Positions 35,888 to 44,513 of a DNA stretch of 64,000 bases are shown here, piece after piece (position 1 is the stretch's first letter; each line of letters begins with the position of its first letter). The notes beneath the pieces were generated by a model. It had not been told where the DNA came from. It searched no databases and saw only the letters and a program-made list of their open reading frames with translations. A program made the position numbers and the translations under genes. Source of the DNA: Amarobacter sp964507025 (GTDB lineage: Bacteria; Chloroflexota; Dehalococcoidia; Tepidiformales; Tepidiformaceae); contig CAZDOK010000012.1 in NCBI GenBank assembly GCA_964507025.1, forward strand, positions 1 through 64,000, given 5' to 3'.

Positions 35888-36122
35888 GGATACAGGCTAG
35901 CGACGGCACGTGATAGCTACTAGCGATCTTTAAGTGGTGAAACAAAATGCCTTTATCTGGTCCAAACCACACCGCCGGGCGCGAGACAACGGAGCTCCGC
36001 AGAGGTTGCTTGAGAGCGAGGCGCCTCGGCACCCGTGGGACTGTGGGGACGCGAGGCCGAGGGGATCGAGGGGGGCTTGCACCGGTGGCGTAGGATGCGG
36101 GCATCACGAACCGGAGGTGGGC

Positions 36123-36773
36123 ATGGCTACCGCGGAATTCGCCGCACCCTACCCGGTCACGGTCGACGTTCAACCGGCGACCGGGCCACGCGACAAGATG
36201 ACGATCGGGTTCCGGATCATCCTTGCGGTTCCGCACCTGCTGCTCGTCGGCGGGCTGGGGTTCGCGGGGAGTATCGGGGCCTGGTGGCTGACCTACGGGG
36301 GGTTGTTCTCGCTGGGTGTGCTCGGGGCGGTGGCGTCGGTGTGCGCGATCATTTCGTGGTTCGCGATCATGTTCGCGGAACAGCACCCGCCGGGGCTGAG
36401 GGACCTCTGCATGTACTACCTGCGCTGGCGGACGCGCGGGCTGGCATATGTGGCGCTCTTTCGTGATGAGTACCCGCCCTTTGGCGACGGGGAATACCCG
36501 GCCTCGATCAACGTGGTTCTCGCCGAGGGCCAGCGCGACAAGAAGTCGGTCGGGCTGCGCATCCTCTACCTGATCCCGCACGCGATCGTGCTGTGGGCAC
36601 TATCGATCGCGTGGACGGTGACGAGCATCATCGCGTGGTTCAGCCTGCTGCTGAACGGGACGTACCCGGAGAGCCTGTACAACTTCGGGCTGGGGGTGAT
36701 GCGGTGGTCGCTGCGGGTGGAGGCGTATGCGCTGTTGCTGGTGGACGAGTTCCCACCGTTCTCGCTGGAGTAG
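36123..36773 (+). CDS. DUF4389 membrane protein with internal duplication
   Basis: 216 residues. Two copies of the DUF4389 unit, each with a polar strand, a helix pair and a Y-P-P-F end (YVALFRDEYPPFGD and AYALLLVDEFPPFSLE). Helices FRIILAVPHLLLVGGLGFAG and RILYLIPHAIVLWALSIAW begin the two halves. Function unknown. ATG 36123 follows GGAGGTG. A strong hairpin terminates it. Confidence 0.85.
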   Translation: MATAEFAAPYPVTVDVQPATGPRDKMTIGFRIILAVPHLLLVGGLGFAGSIGAWWLTYGGLFSLGVLGAVASVCAIISWFAIMFAEQHPPGLRDLCMYYLRWRTRGLAYVALFRDEYPPFGDGEYPASINVVLAEGQRDKKSVGLRILYLIPHAIVLWALSIAWTVTSIIAWFSLLLNGTYPESLYNFGLGVMRWSLRVEAYALLLVDEFPPFSLE

Positions 36774-36797
36774 CCGGCAGCGGGCGGTTCGAGGACA

Positions 36798-36837
36798 GGC
36801 TCTGAGGCGCGCGAGGGCCGAGGTGCGCCTCAGAGCC
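36798..36837. terminator. Convergent-gene terminator hairpin
   Basis: Perfect 13-bp stem GGCTCTGAGGCGC / GCGCCTCAGAGCC with a 14-nt loop, between the DUF4389 and MBL genes. No T-run. Confidence 0.7.
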
Positions 36838-36868
36838 GGGTTCGGCGGGAGTCCGCTGTTGGCAGAGG

Positions 36869-37909
36869 CTAGGCAGGGAGCCAGTAGAGCTTGCCGCCGC
36901 GCATGATCTTCGCGAGGCGGCCGGTTTCGAAGAGGTACTCCAGGTGGGCGATGGTCTCGCCGACTGCGGCGCGCTGCATGTGCGGTTCGAAATCGGCGAG
37001 GGCGCCGGTGGCCCACTTGACGCGGCCGGCAACTTCCCAGGCGGTTGAGCCACCCCGGTCGACGCAGTTCACCATCTCATCGAGGCGGATGTGGTGGTGG
37101 TCTTCGATTTCGCGGAGGCGCTTCTTGAGGTCGGAGATTTCGAACTCGTGGGCGGGGAGGACGATCTCGACATCGAGGTCCTCGAGGATTTCGAGTGATC
37201 GCATGTAGTCGCCGAGCGGGCTGCCGTGGGTCTGAGCGTGGATGCTCACGTTGGGCGTGATGGTTGGGAGGACATGGTCGCCGGTGAGGAGGATCTTGCG
37301 GTTGGGTTCGTAGAGGCAGATGTGACCCGGGGAGTGGCCGGGCGTCCAGATGATCTCGAAGTCGAAATCGCCGACTTTGAAGGTTTCACCGCCCTTGACC
37401 TCGGTATCGGCGGGGACGGGGGCGACGTTGCCGAGCATGCCCATGGAGCCGCGAGCCATGGTTGGCGAATCGAGGGCGGGGACGCCGTTGGTCTCCATGA
37501 ACTTGCCCATCTCATCCGCGAGACCTTTCGGGGCGAAGTAGCGGTCCTTGATGACCTCGGCATCCTTTTCGTGGAGGACGATCTCGCAGCTGGAGAGCTG
37601 CTTGAGGCGGCCGGCCATGCCGTAGTGGTCGGGGTGGATGTGGGTGACGACGAGCTTGCTGATGTCGTTGGGGTGGGATCCGTGCTCCTTCATCCCCTCT
37701 TCGAGAGCCTGGTAGGCGCTATCGGTGTTCCAGCCGCAATCGACGAGGACGGTGTCGTCGCCGTCCTTGAGGAGGTAGGGGAGGACATAGGGCAGGCCCT
37801 TGGTGACGCGGGGGTGCTCCTGGAGGTCGCGGCGGAGTGCTTTTGCGTCTTCGATGGTGAACTGGGGGAACGGCGTGAGGAGCTGGTAGATGCCGTCGAT
37901 GATGCGCAT
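36869..37909 (-). CDS. Metallo-beta-lactamase-fold hydrolase
   Basis: 346 residues with the two-metal motif THIHPDHYG, then PGHSPGHICLY, LTGDHVLP and LPAHEFEI, so both metal sites look intact. A C-terminal helical domain (GRVKWATGALADFEPHMQRAAVGETIAHLEYL) is the LACTB2/BLACT-winged-helix type, seen in thioesterase- and nuclease-like members. The substrate cannot be assigned. First in a minus-strand run; menG-menA lie further upstream. Confidence 0.88.
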   Translation of the reverse strand: MRIIDGIYQLLTPFPQFTIEDAKALRRDLQEHPRVTKGLPYVLPYLLKDGDDTVLVDCGWNTDSAYQALEEGMKEHGSHPNDISKLVVTHIHPDHYGMAGRLKQLSSCEIVLHEKDAEVIKDRYFAPKGLADEMGKFMETNGVPALDSPTMARGSMGMLGNVAPVPADTEVKGGETFKVGDFDFEIIWTPGHSPGHICLYEPNRKILLTGDHVLPTITPNVSIHAQTHGSPLGDYMRSLEILEDLDVEIVLPAHEFEISDLKKRLREIEDHHHIRLDEMVNCVDRGGSTAWEVAGRVKWATGALADFEPHMQRAAVGETIAHLEYLFETGRLAKIMRGGKLYWLPA

Positions 37910-38003
37910 ATGGGCGTGCCCTCGGGTTGGCTCGCCGTCCCGGGTCGGGGTTGGCGGCTGCCGCCGATACTACGCGAGGTTGTTCACGCGAGGCAAAACA
38001 ACG

Positions 38004-38915
38004 TCAGTGGGATGAGACGGCGATGGTGAGGGCGAGCAGGAGGCCGAGCACGAGGTTGTAGCGGGCGGTCGACTTGAGTACGGGGTTGAGTTCGCGGCCG
38101 GAAGCGCCGGCGGTGATGGCGCGGAACGGCCTCGCCGCCCACGGGAGGCTGGCGATCGAAGCTGTCCACGCCCATTCGGCGGTGGAGAAGAGCGAGACTC
38201 CAACGGGAACCGCCAGCGCGGCCACCAGCAAGACCGTGAACCAGGCGCGGGTGCCGCGGTCGCCGAGGATGACGCCGAGGGTGGTCTTGCCGCTCTTCCG
38301 GTCGGTGGGGATGTCGCGGAGGTTGTTGACGACGAGGATCTGGGTGACGGTGCAGCCGACGGGGATGGAGGCGGCCACGGCGAGGGCGGCGACATCGCCG
38401 GCCTGGACGTAGTAGGTGCCGACAACGGCGACCACGCCGAAGAAGACGAACGTGAACAGGTCGCCGAGGGCGTGGTAGCCGATTGGCCATGGTCCGCCGG
38501 TATAGATGATGGCGGCGGCGATGCTGGTGAGGCCGACGGCCACGATCGGCCAACCGCCGACGTAGACCAGGTAGACGCCGATGAGCATGGCCAGGCCGAA
38601 GACCAGCCACATTCCGACCAGCATCTGCCCGGGACTGACGAAGCCCATCTGGGTCGCCCGGGGCGGGCCGAGGCGCTCGCTCGTATCGGCGCCTTTCTTG
38701 AAGTCGAAGACATCGTTGGCGAAGTTGGCGCCCACCTGGAGCAAGAGCGCCCCGGCGAGCGCGGCCATGGCCGGCAGGAGGTCGAAGACATCGAGGTGGA
38801 TGGCGACGCCCGTGCCGACCGCAACGGGGGACATGGCGGCGGTAAGGGTCGGGAGGCGTGTCGCGAGCTTCCAGACCTGGAAGGTGGACGGGTGCGATGG
38901 GCTGGCGACGGTCAT
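38004..38915 (-). CDS. menA: 1,4-dihydroxy-2-naphthoate polyprenyltransferase
   Basis: 303 residues, UbiA family, about nine helices. The two Mg2+-diphosphate motifs are NDVFDFKKGAD and NNLRDIPTDRKSGKTTLGV, the second diagnostic for MenA. It attaches the prenyl tail in menaquinone synthesis at the membrane. The start overlaps the menG stop by 4 bp (ATGA), so MenG and MenA are made together and act in consecutive steps. Confidence 0.95.
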   Translation of the reverse strand: MTVASPSHPSTFQVWKLATRLPTLTAAMSPVAVGTGVAIHLDVFDLLPAMAALAGALLLQVGANFANDVFDFKKGADTSERLGPPRATQMGFVSPGQMLVGMWLVFGLAMLIGVYLVYVGGWPIVAVGLTSIAAAIIYTGGPWPIGYHALGDLFTFVFFGVVAVVGTYYVQAGDVAALAVAASIPVGCTVTQILVVNNLRDIPTDRKSGKTTLGVILGDRGTRAWFTVLLVAALAVPVGVSLFSTAEWAWTASIASLPWAARPFRAITAGASGRELNPVLKSTARYNLVLGLLLALTIAVSSH

Positions 38916-39607
38916 GCGCGCACCGCGCTGATGGACTGGATGGCGCCGAACATGGGCGAGCGGCGGGTGATGCGGGTGAACCCGGATGCTTCGATGATGC
39001 GGTCGAGTTCGGGGTCGGGGGGAAGGTAGGACGCCGACTGCGGGAGGTAGCGGTACGCCTTGCGGTCGGCGATGAGGCCGCCGACGACGGGGACGACGCG
39101 GTTGAAGTAGATGCCGTGACCGGCGGCGACGAGGCGGTTGCGGGGCCTATCGACTTCGAGGAGGCCGATGCGGCCGCCAGGCTGGAGAACGCGTGCGAGT
39201 TCTTCGAGCACTGGAGGGATGGCAACGAAGTTGCGCAGGGCGAAGCCGGACACGGCGGCCGTGAACGAACCATCGGCGAAAGGGAGCCGGAGCGCATCGC
39301 CCTGGACGAAGATGCCAAGGCCCGGGAAGCGGCGCCTTGCGGCGGTCAACATGCCACGGGAGAAGTCGAGGCCGACGGCTTCGGCTCCGGCCTTCCGGCA
39401 GATCTCGGCGAAGTCGCCGGTGCCGCAGGCGAGGTCGAGCACGCGGTCGCCCGGGCCGATCCGCAGGCGCCGGACAAGCTCGCGGCGCCAGCGCTGGTCG
39501 GCGTTGAAGGTCATGATCCGGTTGACGCGGTCGTACGTGGGCGAGATGCGGTCGAACATGTCGCGCACGGCTGCTGCTTTTTCTTCCGGTGGCGGGAGGA
39601 CGGACAT
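38912..39607 (-). CDS. menG: Demethylmenaquinone methyltransferase
   Basis: 231 residues, UbiE/MenG family. MFDRISPTYDRVNRIMTF at the N-terminus, SAM motif LDLACGTGDFAEICRK, and FALRNFVAIPPVLEELARVL. Performs the last methylation of menaquinone. ATG 39607 is used; ATG 39619 would add four residues. Coupled to menA. No other men genes are here. Confidence 0.94.
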   Translation of the reverse strand: MSVLPPPEEKAAAVRDMFDRISPTYDRVNRIMTFNADQRWRRELVRRLRIGPGDRVLDLACGTGDFAEICRKAGAEAVGLDFSRGMLTAARRRFPGLGIFVQGDALRLPFADGSFTAAVSGFALRNFVAIPPVLEELARVLQPGGRIGLLEVDRPRNRLVAAGHGIYFNRVVPVVGGLIADRKAYRYLPQSASYLPPDPELDRIIEASGFTRITRRSPMFGAIQSISAVRA

Positions 39608-39665
39608 GGTTACATTCATACCCGATTTCGGGGCTACAGCCTGTGGGCTAGCCGGCAGCCGGGGG

Positions 39666-40109
39666 TCAGCCGACGCGTTCGGCGATCTTGCGGGGGTTGA
39701 AGATGCGGGTGAGGAGGAAGCTGACGAGGCTGATGATGACGGCGCCCCAGAAAGCGGGCCAGAAGCCATCGATATCGAAGCGGATGCTGTCGAACTTGCC
39801 GGCGATCCAGGCGGTCAGGGCGAGGAGGGCCGTGTTGATGAGGATGAGGAAGAGGCCGAGGGTCAGGACGAGCGCGGGGAGCGAGCCGAGGACGAGCAAG
39901 GGTTTCAGGTAGGCGTTGAGGAGGCCGAGGATGAGCGCGACGGCGAGGGTGCTGCCCCAGCCCTCCAGGTGGATGCCACCGAGGAGCTCGGCGGCAACCC
40001 AGACAGCGACGGCGGTGATGAGCCAGCGGACGACAAAAGCGAGGGCCTTGCCCGCGCCGGAAGGTTCTCGCTTGCGGCCACCAACGGTGACGACCACGAA
40101 GTCTGGCAT
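39666..40109 (-). CDS. Phage-holin-4 family (YvlD-like) membrane protein
   Basis: 147 residues, four hydrophobic helices (LAFVVRWLITAVAVWVAAEL, STLAVALILGLLNAYLKPLL, LVLTLGLFLILINTALLALT, FWGAVIISLVSFLLTRIF). The ALILGLLNAYLKPLL pattern is characteristic of PF04020. In bacteria such proteins are chromosomal, often in envelope-stress loci, and are not phage remnants. It follows the DUF4388/Roadblock cluster with a 36-bp gap and may belong to that transcript. Confidence 0.85.
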   Translation of the reverse strand: MPDFVVVTVGGRKREPSGAGKALAFVVRWLITAVAVWVAAELLGGIHLEGWGSTLAVALILGLLNAYLKPLLVLGSLPALVLTLGLFLILINTALLALTAWIAGKFDSIRFDIDGFWPAFWGAVIISLVSFLLTRIFNPRKIAERVG

Positions 40110-40145
40110 GGGCGCCAGTTAACCACGGCGCGGTGGAAGCGGCGA

Positions 40146-40949
40146 TCAGGCGGCCTGCTGGCGGAGCATGGCGAGCATGGTCTGCTGGAACCGAACGCGC
40201 TTTTCGGGGTCGCGGATTTCGGCGCTGATCCGTTCGGCGAGGGACGCGACGGCATCGCGGGGGAGGGTGGCGCGGGTGAATCCCAGATCCTCGACTGCGT
40301 CGTCGATGATGATCTCGGCGAGGGGGCCGAGGGCGGCAGCGACGGCCGTGGTGAGTGCCTGGAAGAAGCCCGGCCCGGCGAGCTGGCGGACAGGTGCGGG
40401 GGCAGCCTGCGGAGATGCGAGGTCGATGAGGCCGGAGAGGCGCAGCCGGTAGAGACGCCGAACCGCTTCGAAATCGTCGATGCCGAGCTCCGCTGCGATG
40501 GCGCCGGCTGTCGCTTCGCCATTGATGAGGGCCAGGACCTCCCAGTCGGCCGCCTCGATGGTAACGGAAGGGCCGGGGGCTTTTCGCACGAGCCGGGGGA
40601 GGGTATCCATGGAGGGGATAACGCGACGTATGGCCTCCCGTTCGCCGGCCGCGCGAGCAGATTCGGCGAGAAGGAGATCGAGCGAACGCTCGATGGTGCG
40701 GTCGGGGGGAGGGACGCCGGGCTCGAAGCGGAAGTGGCCGTTGGGCCAGCCGAAAAGGCGGAAGAGCGCCTGCTCGCCCCACTCGGGGCCGGATTCGGCG
40801 TGGACGACGGCGCCGGCAACAAGGAACACGTCGCCGGTATCGAGGCCAGAGGTGAGTTCGAGCCGACCGGTCTGGCCGCCGGCTCCCAGCATTTTGAGCA
40901 GGTCTCCCAGCGGCAGCTGGGCGAGGCTGCCGGTCAATCCTTCTGGCAT
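40146..40949 (-). CDS. DUF4388 domain protein with C-terminal helical domain
   Basis: 267 residues. The N-terminal DUF4388 domain reads LTGSLAQLPLGDLLKMLGAGGQTGRLEL...FRFEPGVPPP. A middle winged-helix-like stretch (SVTIEAADWEVLALINGEATAGAIAAELGIDD) leads to a C-terminal helical region. DUF4388 proteins occur with Roadblock and response-regulator partners. Last of five co-oriented genes with short gaps. Function unknown. Confidence 0.82.
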   Translation of the reverse strand: MPEGLTGSLAQLPLGDLLKMLGAGGQTGRLELTSGLDTGDVFLVAGAVVHAESGPEWGEQALFRLFGWPNGHFRFEPGVPPPDRTIERSLDLLLAESARAAGEREAIRRVIPSMDTLPRLVRKAPGPSVTIEAADWEVLALINGEATAGAIAAELGIDDFEAVRRLYRLRLSGLIDLASPQAAPAPVRQLAGPGFFQALTTAVAAALGPLAEIIIDDAVEDLGFTRATLPRDAVASLAERISAEIRDPEKRVRFQQTMLAMLRQQAA

Positions 40950-40982
40950 GGTTGTACCTCCCGTGTCCCTCGAACGAGGGTG

Positions 40983-41432
40983 TTAGCTCCCGCGAGACTG
41001 GATGATGGCCCAGGAGTTCCACGAGCCGTGGTCGAGGGCGGTCTTGTTCACGAGCGACGAGCGCTCGGCGCGGTGACGCTGGAGCCGCTTCTGGGCAGCA
41101 GCACTCGTCTGCCAGCTTCCAATGGCGACATCGGCGCTCATGCGGACCATGGCCATATCGGTATCGGGCTGGCAGACGACGAAGAGGACGGCATCGCCGA
41201 TATCGCGTGCGAGGAGCCGCCAACTGTTGTAGGCGAATTCGAGCCGGGGAGCTTTCTGGCCGGCCGTTTCGAGGGCGACGAACGCGCGTCCGACCTCGCG
41301 GCCGATGGTGTTCATGGTGACGGTGGCGAGCACGGCTGGATCGGAGCTCACGATGACATCGCCGCGGTTGTCGCAGAGGAACGACCCACCGACGCCGGGC
41401 ACCGTGCTAATTTGCTCCAGTTCCTTTTCCAT
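40983..41432 (-). CDS. Roadblock/LC7-type protein
   Basis: 149 residues. Strand-helix pattern VPGVGGSFLCDNRGDVIVSSDP and a central LEFAYNSWRLLARDIGDAVLFVVCQPDTDMAMVRM are those of Roadblock/LC7 (MglB-like) folds, which dimerise and act on small Ras-like GTPases. No MglA-type GTPase is in the window. The C-terminal basic extension (AQKRLQRHRAERSS) is unusual. A ribosome-binding site (GGAGGGGCGGC) precedes the start. Confidence 0.8.
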   Translation of the reverse strand: MEKELEQISTVPGVGGSFLCDNRGDVIVSSDPAVLATVTMNTIGREVGRAFVALETAGQKAPRLEFAYNSWRLLARDIGDAVLFVVCQPDTDMAMVRMSADVAIGSWQTSAAAQKRLQRHRAERSSLVNKTALDHGSWNSWAIIQSRGS

Positions 41433-41444
41433 GCCGCCCCTCCG

Positions 41445-42470
41445 CTAGGCCACGAGCTCGGCGAAGTCATCGCGGAGAGCGAACCGGTCGACAACCGCGG
41501 CATGCTTCTGGCTCACGGTTTCGAGCTGTTCGCGGACGCGCGTTTCGAGGTCGGACCGCTTGAGCTGGAAGGCGAGCTTGGAGACGGTATCGCTGAGGCA
41601 ATCACCGAGGGCCTTGCTGAACTCTTCGGGGAGTGGGCCGTCGAACGCTACCCTGGCGGCGCTGTATTCGAACTCCGCAGCAAACGGATCGAGGAACGGG
41701 TAGGTGCCAGCGCGCGCCACGAGGACCTCCTTGAAGGCAAGGAGGAAGCGGCCGGGCTTTGAGAACCCATCGGCGACCGATTCCACGGTGGCAACGACTT
41801 CTGACCAGAAGGCGAGGAGTGCCTCGCGGTGGGTCTCGGCTGTTGCAACGGGGGCGATGGGTGTGGCCGGACCGCCGGTCGCGGTGGTGCTTGACTCGAT
41901 GAACACGTTGAACGAGCCGCCGGATGTGTTGACCAACTGGACGATGGCGTTGAGTGCCTCCTGGCCCACGGTGAGACCGGAACCCGCGGAGAGGACGCTT
42001 TCGATGGGCTCGCCGCCTGAGAGGTAGATGACACCCATCCCCTGTGCATCCGCGACCTGGACTTCGACGTAGCCGGTGAGGCCATCGGCGCGGAGCTTGG
42101 CGATCAGGCGATCGAGGCTGGTGAAGGCGCTGGTCAGGTCCCTGTAGAGGGGCCGGGCATCCATGAGGCGATGGAGGAGGAGGACGACATCGGGGAAGGC
42201 GGAGTAGACGTTGACGGTGCCATCTTTCTCGGTGGCGCGCGCACAGATGCTGCGGACGGCCGAAGCACCCGTGAGGCGTTCGCCGGCGGTCTCTTCGCAA
42301 GCGTTCACGATCTCGCCTTCGGCGGCGAGGAGGGTGCCCGTGTAGGAGGGGAACGTTACCTCGACGTAGCCGGTGAGGCGCCGGGACTGGAGGTCGGCGA
42401 GGAGGGCCTCGAAGGAGGTGAACGAGGTGTTCAGGTTTGCGTACAGGGTGCGGTCTCGCGGGAACATCAT
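41445..42470 (-). CDS. Tandem DUF4388-like protein
   Basis: About 341 residues. Two similar units can be aligned: DLQSRRLTGYVEVTFPSYTGTLLAAEGEIVNA and KLRADGLTGYVEVQVADAQGMGVIYLSGGEPIES, each preceded by L-Y-x-x-L-x-x-x-F-T-S. The C-terminal 130 residues are helical. The units resemble DUF4388. ATG 42470 was chosen since GAGGAG lies about 9 nt upstream; TTG 42479 overlaps the previous stop. Co-oriented with Roadblock genes on both sides. Confidence 0.75.
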   Translation of the reverse strand: MMFPRDRTLYANLNTSFTSFEALLADLQSRRLTGYVEVTFPSYTGTLLAAEGEIVNACEETAGERLTGASAVRSICARATEKDGTVNVYSAFPDVVLLLHRLMDARPLYRDLTSAFTSLDRLIAKLRADGLTGYVEVQVADAQGMGVIYLSGGEPIESVLSAGSGLTVGQEALNAIVQLVNTSGGSFNVFIESSTTATGGPATPIAPVATAETHREALLAFWSEVVATVESVADGFSKPGRFLLAFKEVLVARAGTYPFLDPFAAEFEYSAARVAFDGPLPEEFSKALGDCLSDTVSKLAFQLKRSDLETRVREQLETVSQKHAAVVDRFALRDDFAELVA

Positions 42471-42475
42471 CGTGG

Positions 42476-42895
42476 TCAACTCCTCGAGGCGGGATTCGCG
42501 GCCAGCGCAAGCCGGCGCAGCAGCTGGGCCACGGATGGCAGGAGAACGGTGCTCCGGCCAGCATTGGCGACGAGCGAGAGGTAGGCGTGCCCATCGACCC
42601 GGCAGACCAGCGTTTCCAGGGGGCCAGGCCCGGCGATGAGGACGTGGTCGAGGCGGCTACCGGCGAGCTGACGGCCCATGCCGCGGAGGTCCCCATCGAC
42701 GGGGAGGGCCTCGGCGCGGAGGGCGACGAAGCTGGCGAGGGCAGCCTCGCGGGTGGGCTCAGGGCACCCGGCTGACCCCAGTGCCGTGCCTTCGGTATCG
42801 CAAACCAGCGCCGATCGAACGCCTTCGATGGCGGCGGCCGCCGCGGCCAGGCGGCTGGCGAGGGCGGGGTCGAACGATGTGGATGGCATGGCCAT
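42476..42895 (-). CDS. Roadblock/LC7-like protein
   Basis: 139 residues. The N-terminal helix and strand (RLAAAAAAIEGVRSALVCDTEGTALGS), the mid-helix EAALASFVALRAEALP and the strands DHVLIAGPGPLETLVCRVDGHAYLSLVA fit a Roadblock fold, more divergent than the protein at 40983. The C-terminus has an extra leucine-rich helix. It sits between the HAMP receptor and the tandem DUF4388 gene, 32 bp after the former. Confidence 0.7.
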   Translation of the reverse strand: MAMPSTSFDPALASRLAAAAAAIEGVRSALVCDTEGTALGSAGCPEPTREAALASFVALRAEALPVDGDLRGMGRQLAGSRLDHVLIAGPGPLETLVCRVDGHAYLSLVANAGRSTVLLPSVAQLLRRLALAANPASRS

Positions 42896-42927
42896 GGTGG
42901 CGTCCTCGCGGGTCAGGCTGGATGGGC

Positions 42928-44151
42928 TCAGGCGGCGGCGCGGCGCTGGCGCAGCCGCTCGATGGCCGAGCGGAGGCTTGCCTGCATGCGGCGGAGCGAT
43001 TCGGCGAGCTGGCCGACTTCGTTGCGGCCTTCGACGTCGATCTCGACATCGAGTTCGCCGAGGCTCATGCGGTCGGCGACTTCGGCGAGGTGCTTGAGCG
43101 GGCGGGTGATGGTGGCGGAGATGAAGACGGCGAGGGCGAGCGCGAGGAGCACGACGCCAAGGGCGGCACCGCCGTAGGTGTAGAACTCCTGCTGGGCCTG
43201 GCTGGTGCGTTCATCGAAGCGGGCGTCGAGGGTCTCCTGGGCAGCGGCGAGGAGCTGGTTCGAAAGGTCGATCGCGCTGCCACCAAGGAGGAAGTAGCCC
43301 TCGGCTCCGGTGGGTGAGAGCACGCCGGAATCGATGATGTTGTTGGATGTGGAGTCGGCGAAGACGTTGCGGGAAGTCTCGGCGCGGCGGGCGATCTGGC
43401 GGAGCGACTCGTCGAAGTCGGAATTGGCGGACATGGCGGTTTCGAGCGCGCGGGTGAGGGCATCGGCGTGGGCGGCGGCGAGGCTCATCTGGGCGATGAG
43501 GTAGGCCTTTTGTTCTTCGCTGGCTGGCTGGCCCTGGCGCGCGATGAGCGCGGCCGTGCCGAAGCTTCTCGCCTGGGAGAGCGCCTCGGTGAGGCGGGGG
43601 AGGGAGTCGGTAAGGGCGACGATGACGCTGCGGCTATCGAGGTCGGGATCGAGCACCAGCCGGGATTCCACGGCGACGGTGGAGAGCAGCGGGAGGATGC
43701 CCTGCTCGATGATGCGGGTGTGAGCGGCGTTGGATTCGGCGCTGGACTGCGACTCCTTCACCTGGGGCCACTCGGAATTGAGGAACTGGACGAGAGACTC
43801 CGTTTGGAAGGTGCCGCCGTGGCGGGCATTCATGTCGTTGATGACGGCGAGGGCAGCATCGGCAGCTGCGGCGGTGCGGAGCATGTTGTCGCGGGAGAAC
43901 TCATCGCCGCTGAGAACGCGCTGAACAAGGCCACGATGAACCTGCACTTCGCGGAGGAAGGGAACGACAGCGGCGACGTAGTCGAGGCCATCGGACTCGG
44001 AGCTTGCCTGGTCCTGGGTATCGGTGCGCTGCTGGTACTGGACGAACAGGAGTGCGGCGACTGGCAGCGCAAGGACGAGGACGATGAGACCGAGCTTATT
44101 GGAGATCCCCAGATTGGCGATGGCGGAAAATCCGGGCAGGTGACGACGCAT
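42928..44151 (-). CDS. HAMP-domain membrane receptor lacking an output domain
   Basis: 407 residues from ATG 44151, with GGAGGGAGC just upstream. First helix LGLIVLVLALPVAALLFVQY, then ~300 extracytoplasmic residues with a NIT-like start (LREVQVHRGLVQRVLSGDE). Second helix GAALGVVLLALALAVFISAT, then HAMP (ITRPLKHLAEVADRMSLGELDVEID and NEVGQLAESLRRMQASL). It ends about 15 residues after HAMP, with no kinase, cyclase or chemotaxis signalling domain. The Roadblock and DUF4388 genes downstream may supply the output. Confidence 0.87.
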   Translation of the reverse strand: MRRHLPGFSAIANLGISNKLGLIVLVLALPVAALLFVQYQQRTDTQDQASSESDGLDYVAAVVPFLREVQVHRGLVQRVLSGDEFSRDNMLRTAAAADAALAVINDMNARHGGTFQTESLVQFLNSEWPQVKESQSSAESNAAHTRIIEQGILPLLSTVAVESRLVLDPDLDSRSVIVALTDSLPRLTEALSQARSFGTAALIARQGQPASEEQKAYLIAQMSLAAAHADALTRALETAMSANSDFDESLRQIARRAETSRNVFADSTSNNIIDSGVLSPTGAEGYFLLGGSAIDLSNQLLAAAQETLDARFDERTSQAQQEFYTYGGAALGVVLLALALAVFISATITRPLKHLAEVADRMSLGELDVEIDVEGRNEVGQLAESLRRMQASLRSAIERLRQRRAAA

Positions 44152-44513
44152 GCTCCCTCCAAGGTGACCCGGGCGAATTTGGAGTCGGGAATCCCGGGCA
44201 AGGCCAGGCCGATCGAGGGCCTGGCACTCCCTGCTATTTCCAGAATCGACGCCCGGCGTACACGGATAAGGTGGCAAGTGCGTGAAGCAGAGGGCTCAGG
44301 CGGGGAAAGGCCAGTGAAGGCTGCGAGCGGTACCGGCCCCCGGGGTAGTGCCGGGAGCAGCTTCGGCAGGCAGTGGATTCGATGGAGGAGGGAGAGGGTG
44401 CCCGCGGGGCGCAGCCATTGCTGGCGCATGGTGGATGGCGGGGTTTCGCATGAAAAATCCCAAGTTGCCCGTGGCCCCGGCTCAGTTGACCAGCGGGATG
44501 GTGCGGAGACGCA
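44152..44513. other. 362-bp intergenic region
   Basis: It lies between the HAMP-receptor start and the helix-turn-helix gene's stop, so it probably holds the promoter of the Roadblock/DUF4388 cluster on the minus strand. I see no supported gene, repeat or clear -35/-10 pair. A short CCCCGGGG-type palindrome occurs near 44337-44344. Confidence 0.4.

Noticed and set aside
39666..40109. Prophage remnant suggested by the holin-family protein
   Set aside because: No other phage gene is near. PF04020 proteins are commonly chromosomal membrane proteins.
39138..41762. An 874-codon open frame on the + strand
   Set aside because: It is antisense to menG, the holin-like gene and the DUF4388/Roadblock genes, which have recognisable folds. 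Composition follows the G-rich strand.
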